Notes: generated by a model from the letters alone, not told the origin. Positions 1 to 7,491 are shown, counted from the stretch's first letter. The stretch is 12,060 nt of DNA from CAZSIA01 sp045126355 (GCA_045126355.1 JBGVOE010000028.1:1-12060); one strand, 5' to 3'. Made by a program: numbers and translations.

Positions 1-305
1 TCATAGTTCGTTGTTACTAGTTTTACCTCTATGAGACCTCACGGGATAAATCATAACTCTTTCCTCGTTTACCCACTTAATTTACTCATTAAAGTTACGT
101 TTGTCTTTTGGGCTTTGTTGTGTTTTGGCAACTTACCCCCCCCTTAATAAGCCTTAGTCTTAAGTTTCTGCTCGTTGGGCCACGATTTCGCTATTGCTTC
201 TTTTCACGCTCCATCACTGGTTTACGCTTTGCAAGTCGCTATCGAGTTCGCGACAAAAACGCCTCTTGGGACTTTCACCCTAGATTTATGACATGCCCGT
301 CATAC
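1..305 (-). mobile_element. Group II intron (class C-like), 5' ribozyme domains, cut by the window edge
   Basis: Read on the minus strand, the segment beginning at 305 has the hallmarks of a bacterial group II intron domain I: a GTATG start, a GGGCATG element about ten bases in, then CTAGGGTGAAAGTCCC, followed by the AGCGTAAACC...GTGATGGAGCGTGAA type block and a GAGGTCTC block near position 45. The order matches my memory of class C introns such as that of Oceanobacillus iheyensis. The first base directly follows the T-tract of the ATPase terminator, which is the known insertion preference of class C introns. Domains V/VI and any reverse transcriptase would lie to the left of base 1 and are not visible. 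The start is GTATG rather than the usual GTGYG. A run of eight C (136-143) lies within the ribozyme. An antisense open frame here (108-386, plus) is not a gene. Confidence 0.8.
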
Positions 306-338
306 AAAAATAAAAGACACTCTATTTCAAGTGTCTTT
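306..338 (-). terminator. Intrinsic terminator of the P-type ATPase gene
   Basis: On the minus strand, a 9-bp stem AAAGACACT/AGTGTCTTT (330-338 with 313-321) closes an 8-base loop and is followed by TATTTTT. It lies 13 bases after the ATPase stop codon. The group II intron begins at the very next base. Confidence 0.9.
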
Positions 339-351
339 CCTAAATTAAATA

Positions 352-2973
352 TTATTTTCTATTTCTTAATCTTTTATATAATTTAACAACTTCCATAATT
401 ACTACCATTACTAATGATAAACCAATTGTAATTAAGAAGTAACCAAAGTCGATTGGATAGAATTCAAATAAATCTCTAATACCTGGGATGTATACTACTA
501 AAATTTGTAATACAAATCCTAAGATGAATGCGAAATTCATGAAGCTGTTTTTATAACTTTTTGGATTAAATACTGAATGATGAGATTTAACATTATATGC
601 ATGGAATAATTGTGTAGATGATAATGTTAAGAATGCCATTGTTTGACCAATCATATGTTGAGTCGCATGATCATAACCAGGAGCATTTTGACCAATTAAG
701 TAAGCAATTAATGTTACAGCACCAATAACAATACCTTCTAAAACAATTTTAACTGCATAACCATTTGCGAAGAATCCTTCATGTTTTGGTCTTGGTTTTT
801 CTAACATAATTTCATCTTCAGCTTCTTCCATACCAATACCAAATGCTGGAAGTGAGTCTGTAATTAGGTTAATCCATAATAAATGCATTGCAGCAAGAGG
901 TGTTGTATCTTCACCATTAAGTAAGCCAATTACACCTAAAAGAGATGCAACAAAGATTGTTAATACTTCACCGATATTACTTGATAATAAGTATTTAACA
1001 CATTTACGAATATTATCATAAATACCACGACCTTCTTTAACAGCACTTACAATTGTTGAGAAGTTATCATCTGTTAAAATCATGTCAGCAGCTTCTTTAC
1101 TAACGTCTGTACCTGTAATACCCATTGCACATCCGATTTCTGCTTTTTTAAGAGCTGGAGCATCGTTTACACCATCACCTGTCATCGCACAAATCGCATC
1201 ATGATATTGCCATGCTTCTACAATTCTTACTTTATCTTTTGGAGCAACACGAGCGAATACGCTAAATTCACTAATATGTTCACGTAAATATTCATCAGAT
1301 AATTCATCTAATTCTTGAGATGTAATTGCTCTTTCACCATCATGTAAAATTCCTAATTCACGAGCAATTGCACTAGCAGTAACAATATGGTCACCAGTAA
1401 TCATAACTGTTTTAATTCCTGCTTGTTGAGCGATTTTTATCGCTTCTTTAACTTCTGGTCTTGCAGGGTCAATCATACCAACTAAACCAATTAAATCTAA
1501 GTCGAATTCTAACTCTTCTTCTTTAGGTAAATAATCAAATACTTTAATACCTAAAGCTAAAACACGTAATGCATTTTGCGCCATTTCTGTATTAGCTTCT
1601 AAAGCAGCATTCTTTTCTATATCACCATCAACACAAAGATTAATAACTCTATCAGGAGCACCTTTTGTAATTGCGATATATTTACCATCAACATTAATTA
1701 CAGTAGTCATTAATTTACGTTCACTATCAAATGGTAAATCTAAGACACGTTTATAATCATCAATGCTTTCATTACCATACAAGTTATTCATATCTAATAA
1801 AGCTAATTCAGTTGGGTCACCAATTCTAACAACTTTACCATCTTTTTCTTCAACTTTTGCATCACAACAAATAGCGAAGTATAACATCATTTTTAATTCT
1901 TCAGCAGTTAAGTTTTCAAAACCTTTAATTTCATTTAAATAAATTTTTGTAACTGTCATTTTGTTTTGAGTTAATGTACCAGTTTTATCTGAACAAATAA
2001 CATTACAAGAACCTAATGTTTCAACAGCAGGTAATTTCTTAACAATTGCATTTTGTTTACTCATCTTAGTTACACCGATAGATAAAACGATTGTAACTAC
2101 TGTAGCTAAACCTTCAGGAATAGCAGCTACTGCTAAAGATACAGCAATCTTAAATGCATCAGCAAATTTAGTCCAGTCCCAGTTTAGAGTAATCATTTCC
2201 ATTAAGAATACAACTACACAAACTACTAAACAGATAACACCAATTGCACTACCAACTTTATTTAATTTATGTTGAAGTGGAGTTAATTCATCTTCTTGTT
2301 CACTTAACATACCAGCAATCTTACCGATTTCTGTTTGCATACCAACACTAGTAACAATTGCTTTTGCTTTACCATTAGTTACATAAGTAGATGAGAATAA
2401 ATCATTATGACGATCTCCTAAAGGAATTTCATCTTCTTCAATATAGATATTATTTTTATCAACAGGAACACTTTCACCAGTTAAAGCAGCTTCTTCAACT
2501 TTTAAGTTACTGCATTCAATAATTCTAGCGTCAGCTGGAATACTATCTCCTGCTTCAACTAAAATGATATCACCAACAACTAAGCTTGCAGTATCAATAG
2601 TTAATGTTCTGCCACCTCTAACTACCTTACAAGTAGCCGCACTCATTTTTTGTAATGCTTCTAAACTCTTTTCAGCTTTATTTTCTTGATATAACCCTAA
2701 GATAGCATTAACTAAAACTACAACCATAATGATTAATGATTCTACCCATTCATGTGGATCAATAATCATAGATACAACCGCAGCTATAATTAAGATAATA
2801 ATAAGTGGATCTTTGAATTGTGCAAAAAACTTCACAATAAGTGGTGTTTTTTCTTTTTCTTCTAATTGGTTAACACCATAGGTTTCGCGATTAATCGCAA
2901 CTTGTTCTTCTGATAAACCACTTTCTAAATCAGAAACAAATTCTTTTTCTAAAACTTCTAATCTCTTTTGCAT
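352..2973 (-). CDS. P-type cation-transporting ATPase, Ca2+/PMCA-like, probably Mn2+ (and/or Ca2+) exporter
   Basis: An 873-residue integral membrane P2-type ATPase that should use ATP to move a divalent cation out of the cytoplasm. Visible in order: N-terminal cation-ATPase domain (about 1-45), TM1-2 (about 55-95), actuator motif TGES (165-168), TM4 with the Ca2+-type PEGL (286-289), phosphorylation motif DKTGT with Asp329, nucleotide-binding KGAPD (437-441), TGDH (526-529), the hinge TGDGVNDAP (598-606), TM5 SSNIGEV (Asn666, Glu669), TM6 NLITDSLP (Asn702, Asp706), and four more helices. The TM8 position that is Glu in SERCA is Gln788 by my alignment, as in PMCA pumps, suggesting one main ion site. 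Length is usual for the family. The ATG at 2973 follows AGGAGG with a 4-base gap. It is transcribed alone from its own promoter through a yybP-ykoY riboswitch, which argues for manganese as a physiological substrate. Family assignment is near certain; ion specificity is inferred. Confidence 0.96.
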   Translation of the reverse strand: MQKRLEVLEKEFVSDLESGLSEEQVAINRETYGVNQLEEKEKTPLIVKFFAQFKDPLIIILIIAAVVSMIIDPHEWVESLIIMVVVLVNAILGLYQENKAEKSLEALQKMSAATCKVVRGGRTLTIDTASLVVGDIILVEAGDSIPADARIIECSNLKVEEAALTGESVPVDKNNIYIEEDEIPLGDRHNDLFSSTYVTNGKAKAIVTSVGMQTEIGKIAGMLSEQEDELTPLQHKLNKVGSAIGVICLVVCVVVFLMEMITLNWDWTKFADAFKIAVSLAVAAIPEGLATVVTIVLSIGVTKMSKQNAIVKKLPAVETLGSCNVICSDKTGTLTQNKMTVTKIYLNEIKGFENLTAEELKMMLYFAICCDAKVEEKDGKVVRIGDPTELALLDMNNLYGNESIDDYKRVLDLPFDSERKLMTTVINVDGKYIAITKGAPDRVINLCVDGDIEKNAALEANTEMAQNALRVLALGIKVFDYLPKEEELEFDLDLIGLVGMIDPARPEVKEAIKIAQQAGIKTVMITGDHIVTASAIARELGILHDGERAITSQELDELSDEYLREHISEFSVFARVAPKDKVRIVEAWQYHDAICAMTGDGVNDAPALKKAEIGCAMGITGTDVSKEAADMILTDDNFSTIVSAVKEGRGIYDNIRKCVKYLLSSNIGEVLTIFVASLLGVIGLLNGEDTTPLAAMHLLWINLITDSLPAFGIGMEEAEDEIMLEKPRPKHEGFFANGYAVKIVLEGIVIGAVTLIAYLIGQNAPGYDHATQHMIGQTMAFLTLSSTQLFHAYNVKSHHSVFNPKSYKNSFMNFAFILGFVLQILVVYIPGIRDLFEFYPIDFGYFLITIGLSLVMVVIMEVVKLYKRLRNRK

Positions 2974-2983
2974 ATTTCCTCCT

Positions 2984-3024
2984 AAAAAATAATAAAGACC
3001 CCTACCTCAAAAGATAGTGGTCTT
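2984..3024 (-). terminator. Riboswitch-controlled terminator before the ATPase gene
   Basis: On the minus strand, AAGACC (3019-3024) pairs with GGTCTT (2995-3000); with the inner bases this forms a 12-bp stem with one mismatch and a 6-base loop, followed by TATTATTTTTT. The left arm contains the GACC of the riboswitch's conserved GCAAGACC end, so aptamer folding and the terminator exclude each other. The U-tract abuts the AGGAGG ribosome site (2978-2983). This geometry predicts an ON switch: ligand stabilises the aptamer and lets RNA polymerase read through. Confidence 0.85.
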
Positions 3025-3120
3025 GCAGATCATAATTATAATGATTGTTATATCCGGGACTATACCGTGATGACGAATATAACACCGCTTTTATGCGGTA
3101 GCTACTCCCCAAAAGAGTCT
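3019..3120 (-). ncRNA. yybP-ykoY (Mn2+) riboswitch aptamer
   Basis: The minus strand carries the conserved GGGGAGTAGC element (3101-3110), the CGTCATCACGG segment (about 3065-3075) and the closing GCAAGACC (3019-3026), in the order and spacing of the yybP-ykoY family known to bind Mn2+. Supporting helices are ACCGC/GCGGT just after GGGGAGTAGC, GTTATAT/ATATAAC enclosing the CGTCATC part, and an ATCAT/ATGAT hairpin before GCAAGACC. The base-paired closing helix P1 is weak by eye. It lies between a good promoter and a terminator that uses the same GACC, directly upstream of a P-type ATPase, a gene class often carrying this riboswitch in Lactobacillales. Confidence 0.9.
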
Positions 3121-3141
3121 ATATAAAATTCATACAAAAGT

Positions 3142-3170
3142 ATTCTACTCTAAAATAATAAATTTTACAA
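3142..3170 (-). promoter_or_regulatory. Sigma-A promoter of the riboswitch-ATPase unit
   Basis: -35 TTGTAA (3165-3170), 17-bp spacer, -10 TAGAAT (3142-3147) on the minus strand. The start of transcription would fall near 3135, about 25 bases before the conserved GGGGAGTAGC of the riboswitch. Confidence 0.75.
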
Positions 3171-3198
3171 GATAATTTCCAATTTTTATCTGTAAAAA

Positions 3199-4014
3199 CT
3201 ATTTTTTTCTAATAATTTTATATTTAACATTATTCTCTTTTTTCTTTATCATTTCTTCTATTTCTTCATTAGTAAACTCTTTATCTATGGTAGCAACAAC
3301 AATTTTATCATCGTAGCCATTTTTCCTATTTAATACAGCAACAACTCTTCCTTCATATAAAGAGTCTTCTTCATCTAAAGAAATAATATATGCTTCCTGA
3401 AGTCTTCCTGTTGAAGCATTATATTCATTTAATGTTCCATAATTAATATTATAGCTAATATTATCACTTTCAAATGTAGCATTATTTGTATTATCATAAT
3501 TATTCATACTAATATTTGAACCAATTAAATTTTCTAATTTTTCTAAATTATATAGTCTTTTTAATATGGCCAATCCTTTTAATGTATAATCTTCTTTTAC
3601 ATAACCAATATTTTCCATCATACGTATTGCAGCTTCCTCTATACCAAAAGTATGATAAATATTATAGTATTTCACTATTTCTTTGGCGGAAAACATTTTG
3701 TAAACCTGCTTAAAAGATAACTCATATAAGAAAGATAAGGCAGGATAAATATAACCAATCCAATACATTTCTCCTTTAGTATACATAGGATTCTTAGTTG
3801 ATTCTTTATATTTGTTATTTAATTCATCAAAAATCTCATCGGCTGATATTGATAATGTTAAATAACTTTTATTTTGGAATAATATACTAAATTCCGAATT
3901 CATAAATCTTCTAATAAACATTGGTGAACTAAAATTTGCTTGTTCTATAGAAGACTCAAATATAGAAGCAAGCATTTGACATATTTTATATTCATTAAAA
4001 TCTAATTTTCTCAT
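3199..4014 (-). CDS. Probable antitoxin with fused degenerate pyrophosphatase-like C-terminal domain
   Basis: A 271-residue protein with two parts. Residues 1-165 are helical and carry a conserved-looking block, EMYWIGYIYPALSF (82-95) and YYNIYHTFGIEEAAIRM (116-132), of the kind I associate with partner proteins encoded beside DUF3990-type toxins. After a Ser/Asn-rich linker (166-185), residues 186-268 resemble family I inorganic pyrophosphatase: NYG (191-193), EAYIISLDE (207-215), GRVVAVLNR (222-230) and DDKIVVA (235-241). By hand alignment to E. coli enzyme, Tyr55, Asp102 and Lys104 are kept, but the Asp65/67/70 triad becomes Thr202, Arg204 and Glu207, so ordinary pyrophosphatase activity is unlikely. 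The ATG overlaps the upstream TGA (ATGA) with no strong ribosome site of its own, implying translational coupling. No convincing terminator follows. Antitoxin role is inferred from the partner; the fold of the N-terminal part is unknown to me. Confidence 0.75.
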   Translation of the reverse strand: MRKLDFNEYKICQMLASIFESSIEQANFSSPMFIRRFMNSEFSILFQNKSYLTLSISADEIFDELNNKYKESTKNPMYTKGEMYWIGYIYPALSFLYELSFKQVYKMFSAKEIVKYYNIYHTFGIEEAAIRMMENIGYVKEDYTLKGLAILKRLYNLEKLENLIGSNISMNNYDNTNNATFESDNISYNINYGTLNEYNASTGRLQEAYIISLDEEDSLYEGRVVAVLNRKNGYDDKIVVATIDKEFTNEEIEEMIKKKENNVKYKIIRKK

Positions 4015-4865
4015 TTTAATAACTCGTCTATATATTGACCCTTTCCTCGATATTCTATTCTAGCAACTCTTACTTTATCTTGGCTTAAATCACTCATTTC
4101 TAATCTTAAATTTACAAGTTTTTCTTTTTCACGACTACATACATATAAAGGTTTAATAAGTGATATGTTTTTTAGTGCATTCTCACTTTTTAAAACATAT
4201 TGAAAACCTAAATTAGTAGCAGCTAATGCATGTTCACACTGTAAATCTGTGATTTCACCTCTAACAAATTCACTAATAATATCAAACATTCTATTATCAG
4301 CAATAGGAGCAATAATGATATCATGTTCATCTACACTAGATATAATTTTATCTACATATGGATGATTAAGATATTCTTTAAGCCAACCTCTATAATAAGC
4401 AATCGCAATCATCCATTCCTTATCAACATTAAATTTTTTAATTCTTAAACCATTTAGATTCAAATCAAAAGCATAAACACTACCTGAATTACCATTTGCT
4501 ATATATGTAGCGGCTTGTTTATAGTTTTCACCTAAATAAAAACCAACACCAAAATCATTATTTGACTTTGAATAAGATAAATCTAAAGGGAAATTTATTT
4601 CATTACTTTTTGAGCCATGAAATAATACTTTATTATTATCTTTTTGAAATTCTTCTAAAAATAAAAGCTCATAAATAGAATTGATATAAATCTTATTTTC
4701 AAATGCAAAGTTATACAATTTATTAATGTTTTTTATCTCAATCTCATTTTTATCCTTTTCCCAACGATTTATAGTTTCAAAAGAAACACCTATTTTTTTA
4801 GCTAATTCTTCTTGAGTAATTCCTAGTAATTCCCTAATAATTATAAGTTCTTTTACTACATTCAT
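4011..4865 (-). CDS. Xre-family HTH protein fused to DUF3990-like ADP-ribosyltransferase-type toxin domain
   Basis: 284 residues from the ATG at 4865. Residues 1-55 are a clear Xre/Cro helix-turn-helix (ITQEELAKKIGVSFETINRWEK). Residues 80-245 resemble DUF3990, a domain assigned to the ADP-ribosyltransferase superfamily: LFHGSK (His83-Gly84), DFGVGFYLGENYKQA (104-118, Tyr110), SGSVYAFDL (127-135), and the late block EITDLQCEHALAATNLGFQYVLKSE (204-228), where Gln222 may be the third active-site position. The predicted role is a cytoplasmic toxin that ADP-ribosylates an unknown target and binds its own promoter. Start choice: GGGAGGTG lies 7 bases before this ATG, while an in-frame ATG 51 bases upstream (4916) lies inside the predicted -35 box and cannot be transcribed from that promoter. 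It is first in a two-gene operon and overlaps the presumed antitoxin by 4 bp. A non-toxic regulatory role is possible. Confidence 0.8.
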   Translation of the reverse strand: MNVVKELIIIRELLGITQEELAKKIGVSFETINRWEKDKNEIEIKNINKLYNFAFENKIYINSIYELLFLEEFQKDNNKVLFHGSKSNEINFPLDLSYSKSNNDFGVGFYLGENYKQAATYIANGNSGSVYAFDLNLNGLRIKKFNVDKEWMIAIAYYRGWLKEYLNHPYVDKIISSVDEHDIIIAPIADNRMFDIISEFVRGEITDLQCEHALAATNLGFQYVLKSENALKNISLIKPLYVCSREKEKLVNLRLEMSDLSQDKVRVARIEYRGKGQYIDELLK

Positions 4866-4887
4866 CAAAAAGCACCTCCCTATTTCA

Positions 4888-4916
4888 ATTATATCAAACA
4901 TTATAAACACTTTCAA
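4888..4916 (-). promoter_or_regulatory. Sigma-A promoter of the toxin-antitoxin-like operon
   Basis: -35 TTGAAA (4911-4916), exactly 17 bp, -10 TATAAT (4888-4893), minus strand. Transcription should start near 4881, leaving a short leader with GGGAGGTG before the ATG at 4865. Just upstream (4925-4942) is TTATG-8 bases-CATAA, which also contains the direct repeat ATGTCA-A-ATGTCA; this is a possible operator for the Xre domain, but only a suggestion. Confidence 0.8.
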
Positions 4917-4981
4917 TATCTACGTTATGTCAAATGTCATAAAATAGATTTAATAAGTGTTATCTTTTTGAAATTTTATGT

Positions 4982-5012
4982 AAAAAAATATTGTGACTAT
5001 TAATCACAATAT
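4982..5012 (-). terminator. Intrinsic terminator of the four-gene orphan operon
   Basis: Minus strand: stem ATATTGTGA/TCACAATAT (5004-5012 with 4988-4996), 7-base loop, then a run of T (4982-4987). It sits 8 bases after the Nudix-like gene's stop codon. The stem sequence is almost the same as those at 8096-8130 and 9964-9994. Confidence 0.9.
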
Positions 5013-5020
5013 CTTATATA

Positions 5021-6310
5021 CTATTTATTTTTTATGTTAGAATAAATTTTTGTCTCTTTAAACAATTTCCAGATAGCCGCACCTGGAGCTAACAAATCTT
5101 CCCATATCTCAATATCTTTTTCAAAGTTATCAATATTTATATTAGAAATAAAAGCGTGGTTTTTAATCTCTTCATTTCCAATAAATTTATGTCTTAATGA
5201 ATAATCTTCATCATCAATAACTAAATAAAAAGATAATTCATGGCGTAATAATATTAAATCAACAATACAACCTAAAAAGCCAAAATGAGCTTTATTATTT
5301 TTGATAAGTTCATTGATGTAGACTATTTCTTCATCCTTCATCAATACTTCATTGACACTACCTACGCCATGTCCTTCAAATTCATTTCTACCAAATATTT
5401 CTTCTAGATACTCTCTAAATACTGCACAACTACTAGAACTGTTTTCTAAAATTTCATGTGGAGTATATCCATTAGAACTATCATTTAAAATTTCAAATCC
5501 ACCTGCTGGAACGATTTGATATTTACCTGGTGAAATGGCTACATTATCAGAACGTTGAATTAGTTTAATATTATATGTATCGTTTTCTTTCATTAAAACA
5601 ATCATTTGAACACTTAATAAAGTTTCATGTAAATTACCAGACAAAAGTGATTTACGCATACTCTCATAATAATTAGATTGATCAACATCACTATGAATTT
5701 TATTTCTTAATTTTAATAACTTACAAATTTCAGAATAATTATTACTAACAGTCCATTTCTTCTTTTTTGCTACTAAATATACTTCATACATTTCATATTC
5801 TAATGCATGAGTAGAATAAACATTTTCTGCATAAGTTCCAATTCTAGCTGAAAAAGAAGTCATATTATCATTATTTAAATTAATTTCTTTTAATAAAAAT
5901 CCTGGTCTATTAGGAGCTTTAATTTTACTTCCAACAATTTCATTATATTTTTTATAATATAAATTCTTTTTATACCCTTGATGTTCTTCTTCTTTAAAAG
6001 CTACTCTTAATTCAGAAGTATTAGAAGTTAAATGATCGAAGTCGCGGATATTTTTAGTAGCTGTGGCATCAACATCTTCATATTTAACACTAAAAGCAGG
6101 ATACATTGCATTATTAACTAAGGTGAAAAATTCTTCACCATAATATTGTTTTAAAACAGCTAATTCAAATTCTTTAAACTCTTTACTATTTATTACTCTA
6201 TAAAACTTTTTTATTTTATTTTTTCTAATAAAAGAGAAAAGTTGTTTAAACCATTTAACAATCGCTGAAATAATTTTTGTTAAAAACAAATCTCTAAAAA
6301 AATCTAACAT
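5021..6310 (-). CDS. Nudix-like protein with N-terminal hydrophobic/amphipathic helix
   Basis: 429 residues from the ATG at 6310. Residues 1-25 (LDFFRDLFLTKIISAIVKWF) form a hydrophobic or amphipathic helix followed by a very basic stretch (RKNKIKK), suggesting membrane attachment. The middle (about 35-235) is unrecognised and rich in charged residues. Residues 230-385 look Nudix-like: a strand (LLSVQMIVLMKEND), QIVPAGGFE (265-273), an insertion of about 20 residues, then AVFREYLEEIFG with REYLEE at 299-304. The signature GX5EX7REUXEEXGU is imperfect: the Gly after EE is one residue late and the loop is enlarged, so hydrolysis of a nucleoside diphosphate compound cannot be assumed; nucleotide sensing is also possible. 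An in-frame GTG at 6325 (434 residues), 3 bases after the previous stop, is an alternative start; I prefer ATG because CGGTG lies 7 bases upstream. It is the last gene of a four-gene operon. Confidence 0.7.
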   Translation of the reverse strand: MLDFFRDLFLTKIISAIVKWFKQLFSFIRKNKIKKFYRVINSKEFKEFELAVLKQYYGEEFFTLVNNAMYPAFSVKYEDVDATATKNIRDFDHLTSNTSELRVAFKEEEHQGYKKNLYYKKYNEIVGSKIKAPNRPGFLLKEINLNNDNMTSFSARIGTYAENVYSTHALEYEMYEVYLVAKKKKWTVSNNYSEICKLLKLRNKIHSDVDQSNYYESMRKSLLSGNLHETLLSVQMIVLMKENDTYNIKLIQRSDNVAISPGKYQIVPAGGFEILNDSSNGYTPHEILENSSSSCAVFREYLEEIFGRNEFEGHGVGSVNEVLMKDEEIVYINELIKNNKAHFGFLGCIVDLILLRHELSFYLVIDDEDYSLRHKFIGNEEIKNHAFISNINIDNFEKDIEIWEDLLAPGAAIWKLFKETKIYSNIKNK

Positions 6311-6328
6311 AAAAAAACACCGCACTTA

Positions 6329-6601
6329 TTAATCTTTTAAATCTAATTTATATTCATAAAATTTTTCTTTAGCATCATTTGATGCAAAATATACAAAAAC
6401 AAAGTCTGTCCAACTTCCATAATCAATCCATGCATAAGAATCATAATCTAATATTCTCCAGTAGTATTGTTTTGGAATACGTACTTTGGTATATTCTTTA
6501 ATTTTTGCATATAACTCATCTATATCGTTAGTTTCTAAATATAATTCATTTTCCTTATCATTTCCAACTTTAACAACATATCGATATAATTTTTCCACCA
6601 T
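6329..6601 (-). CDS. Small acidic protein of unknown function
   Basis: 90 residues that I do not recognise. The composition is rich in Tyr, Trp, Asp and Lys (RIPKQYYWRILDYDSYAWIDYG), with alternating strands and helices and no signal peptide or membrane segment, so a small compact cytoplasmic domain is likely. The ATG at 6601 overlaps the stop of the preceding gene by one base (TAATG), and AAGGAATG within that gene can serve as ribosome site; this implies coupled translation. It ends with two in-frame stops 3 bases before the GTG of the Nudix-like gene. The tight packing argues that it is a real gene that works with its neighbours. Confidence 0.65.
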   Translation of the reverse strand: MVEKLYRYVVKVGNDKENELYLETNDIDELYAKIKEYTKVRIPKQYYWRILDYDSYAWIDYGSWTDFVFVYFASNDAKEKFYEYKLDLKD

Positions 6602-7491
6602 TACGAAATCATTCCTTCTTCTGTAGGTTCTACAGCATTATAATCTTCAGGAGTATTATAAGCATTTCTCATATACTTAAATAAAGGTTCAAATCCTTCT
6701 TTTAATTCATCGGTCATAGAATCGCTAAAATCAAATGGTAAAATGTCTTTAACCATAACACCTTCATATTCTTCTAAAGGATTTTGGATAAATGTTTCAA
6801 GTAAATATCTATTATCTTCAAAGATTCCATAACCTGTAGCTTTTTGTAAAATTACATTTGGTGATGTTGGATTATCTTTAATAATAACTGGTTTACGGAA
6901 ACGCACATTAAAACACCAGTTATCTCCAAAGTCATAAGTGACAGACGTTTTTGCACCTTCAGCTAAAGCAGCGATTGGAACAAATTCTGCAGGGTCGATA
7001 TCATCTGCAAAATCATTATTCATAATTAAATAAGCTGGTTGATAAAAATCGGCACCATGTTGTGTTTCAACTAAATGATATCCTTCACATCTAAAAGCTA
7101 CCATAACCGCATACATCATATCAGCAATATTACATCTAGCTGAAATTAAAAAATGTCTAGATAATAATTTTGGATATGAATCCCATGTAACAGTTAGTGC
7201 ATAATAAGCGTGTTCATGTAGATACTCACAAACCTCAATACATTTTTCATAATCCTCATTATATAGACTCTCCATAAAAGTATCATATAACTCTTCATCA
7301 TAAACATAACCATATATCATTGCAGTAGCAATCATACCAATAGATGCAATATATGTTGGAAGTCCTTCTTCAACCATTACATCATCCATTCTTTCAGCTA
7401 AAGCAATTAGTTTTTCAGTATGTTCAATATAATATGGTGGAACAAATTCGATAAACCCATCAATTTTTTTCTTACTAATTTTTTTTGCCAT
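6601..7491 (-). CDS. Protein with pRiA4b ORF3-like motif, function unknown
   Basis: 296 residues. The N-terminal half (15-145) is helical (EHTEKLIALAERMDDVMVEE; YEKCIEVCEYLHEHAYYAL) and unrecognised. Residues about 150-235 carry VTYDFGDNWCFNVRF (184-198), the core motif of the plasmid pRiA4b ORF3-like family (PF07929), which is common beside mobile and accessory DNA but has no established activity that I can name. The C-terminus is acidic. Ribosome site AGAAGGGAAG precedes the ATG, and a basic MAKKISKKK start follows. It is the second gene of the operon: 23 bases after the first gene and overlapping the 90-residue gene by one base. No truncation is visible. Confidence 0.7.
   Translation of the reverse strand: MAKKISKKKIDGFIEFVPPYYIEHTEKLIALAERMDDVMVEEGLPTYIASIGMIATAMIYGYVYDEELYDTFMESLYNEDYEKCIEVCEYLHEHAYYALTVTWDSYPKLLSRHFLISARCNIADMMYAVMVAFRCEGYHLVETQHGADFYQPAYLIMNNDFADDIDPAEFVPIAALAEGAKTSVTYDFGDNWCFNVRFRKPVIIKDNPTSPNVILQKATGYGIFEDNRYLLETFIQNPLEEYEGVMVKDILPFDFSDSMTDELKEGFEPLFKYMRNAYNTPEDYNAVEPTEEGMIS

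Noticed and set aside
108..386. 92-residue open frame on the plus strand
   Set aside because: It lies antisense to the group II intron ribozyme and the ATPase terminator, has no ribosome site, and its composition is that of a translated structured RNA.
3121..3198. Terminator after the antitoxin-like gene
   Set aside because: Only weak A/T pairing is present; no GC-containing stem with a T-tract could be drawn. Read-through toward the riboswitch promoter is possible.
3516..3713. 65-residue open frame on the plus strand
   Set aside because: It is fully antisense to the antitoxin-like gene, with no ribosome site or promoter; a shadow frame.
4011..4014. Recoded genetic code (TGA as Trp), considered because of the low GC
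   Set aside because: Trp codons checked are TGG and TGA serves as a stop in an ATGA overlap, so the standard bacterial code applies.
4866..4916. 17-residue upstream extension of the HTH-toxin protein starting at ATG 4916
   Set aside because: This start codon lies in the -35 box and the strong GGGAGGTG site serves the ATG at 4865.
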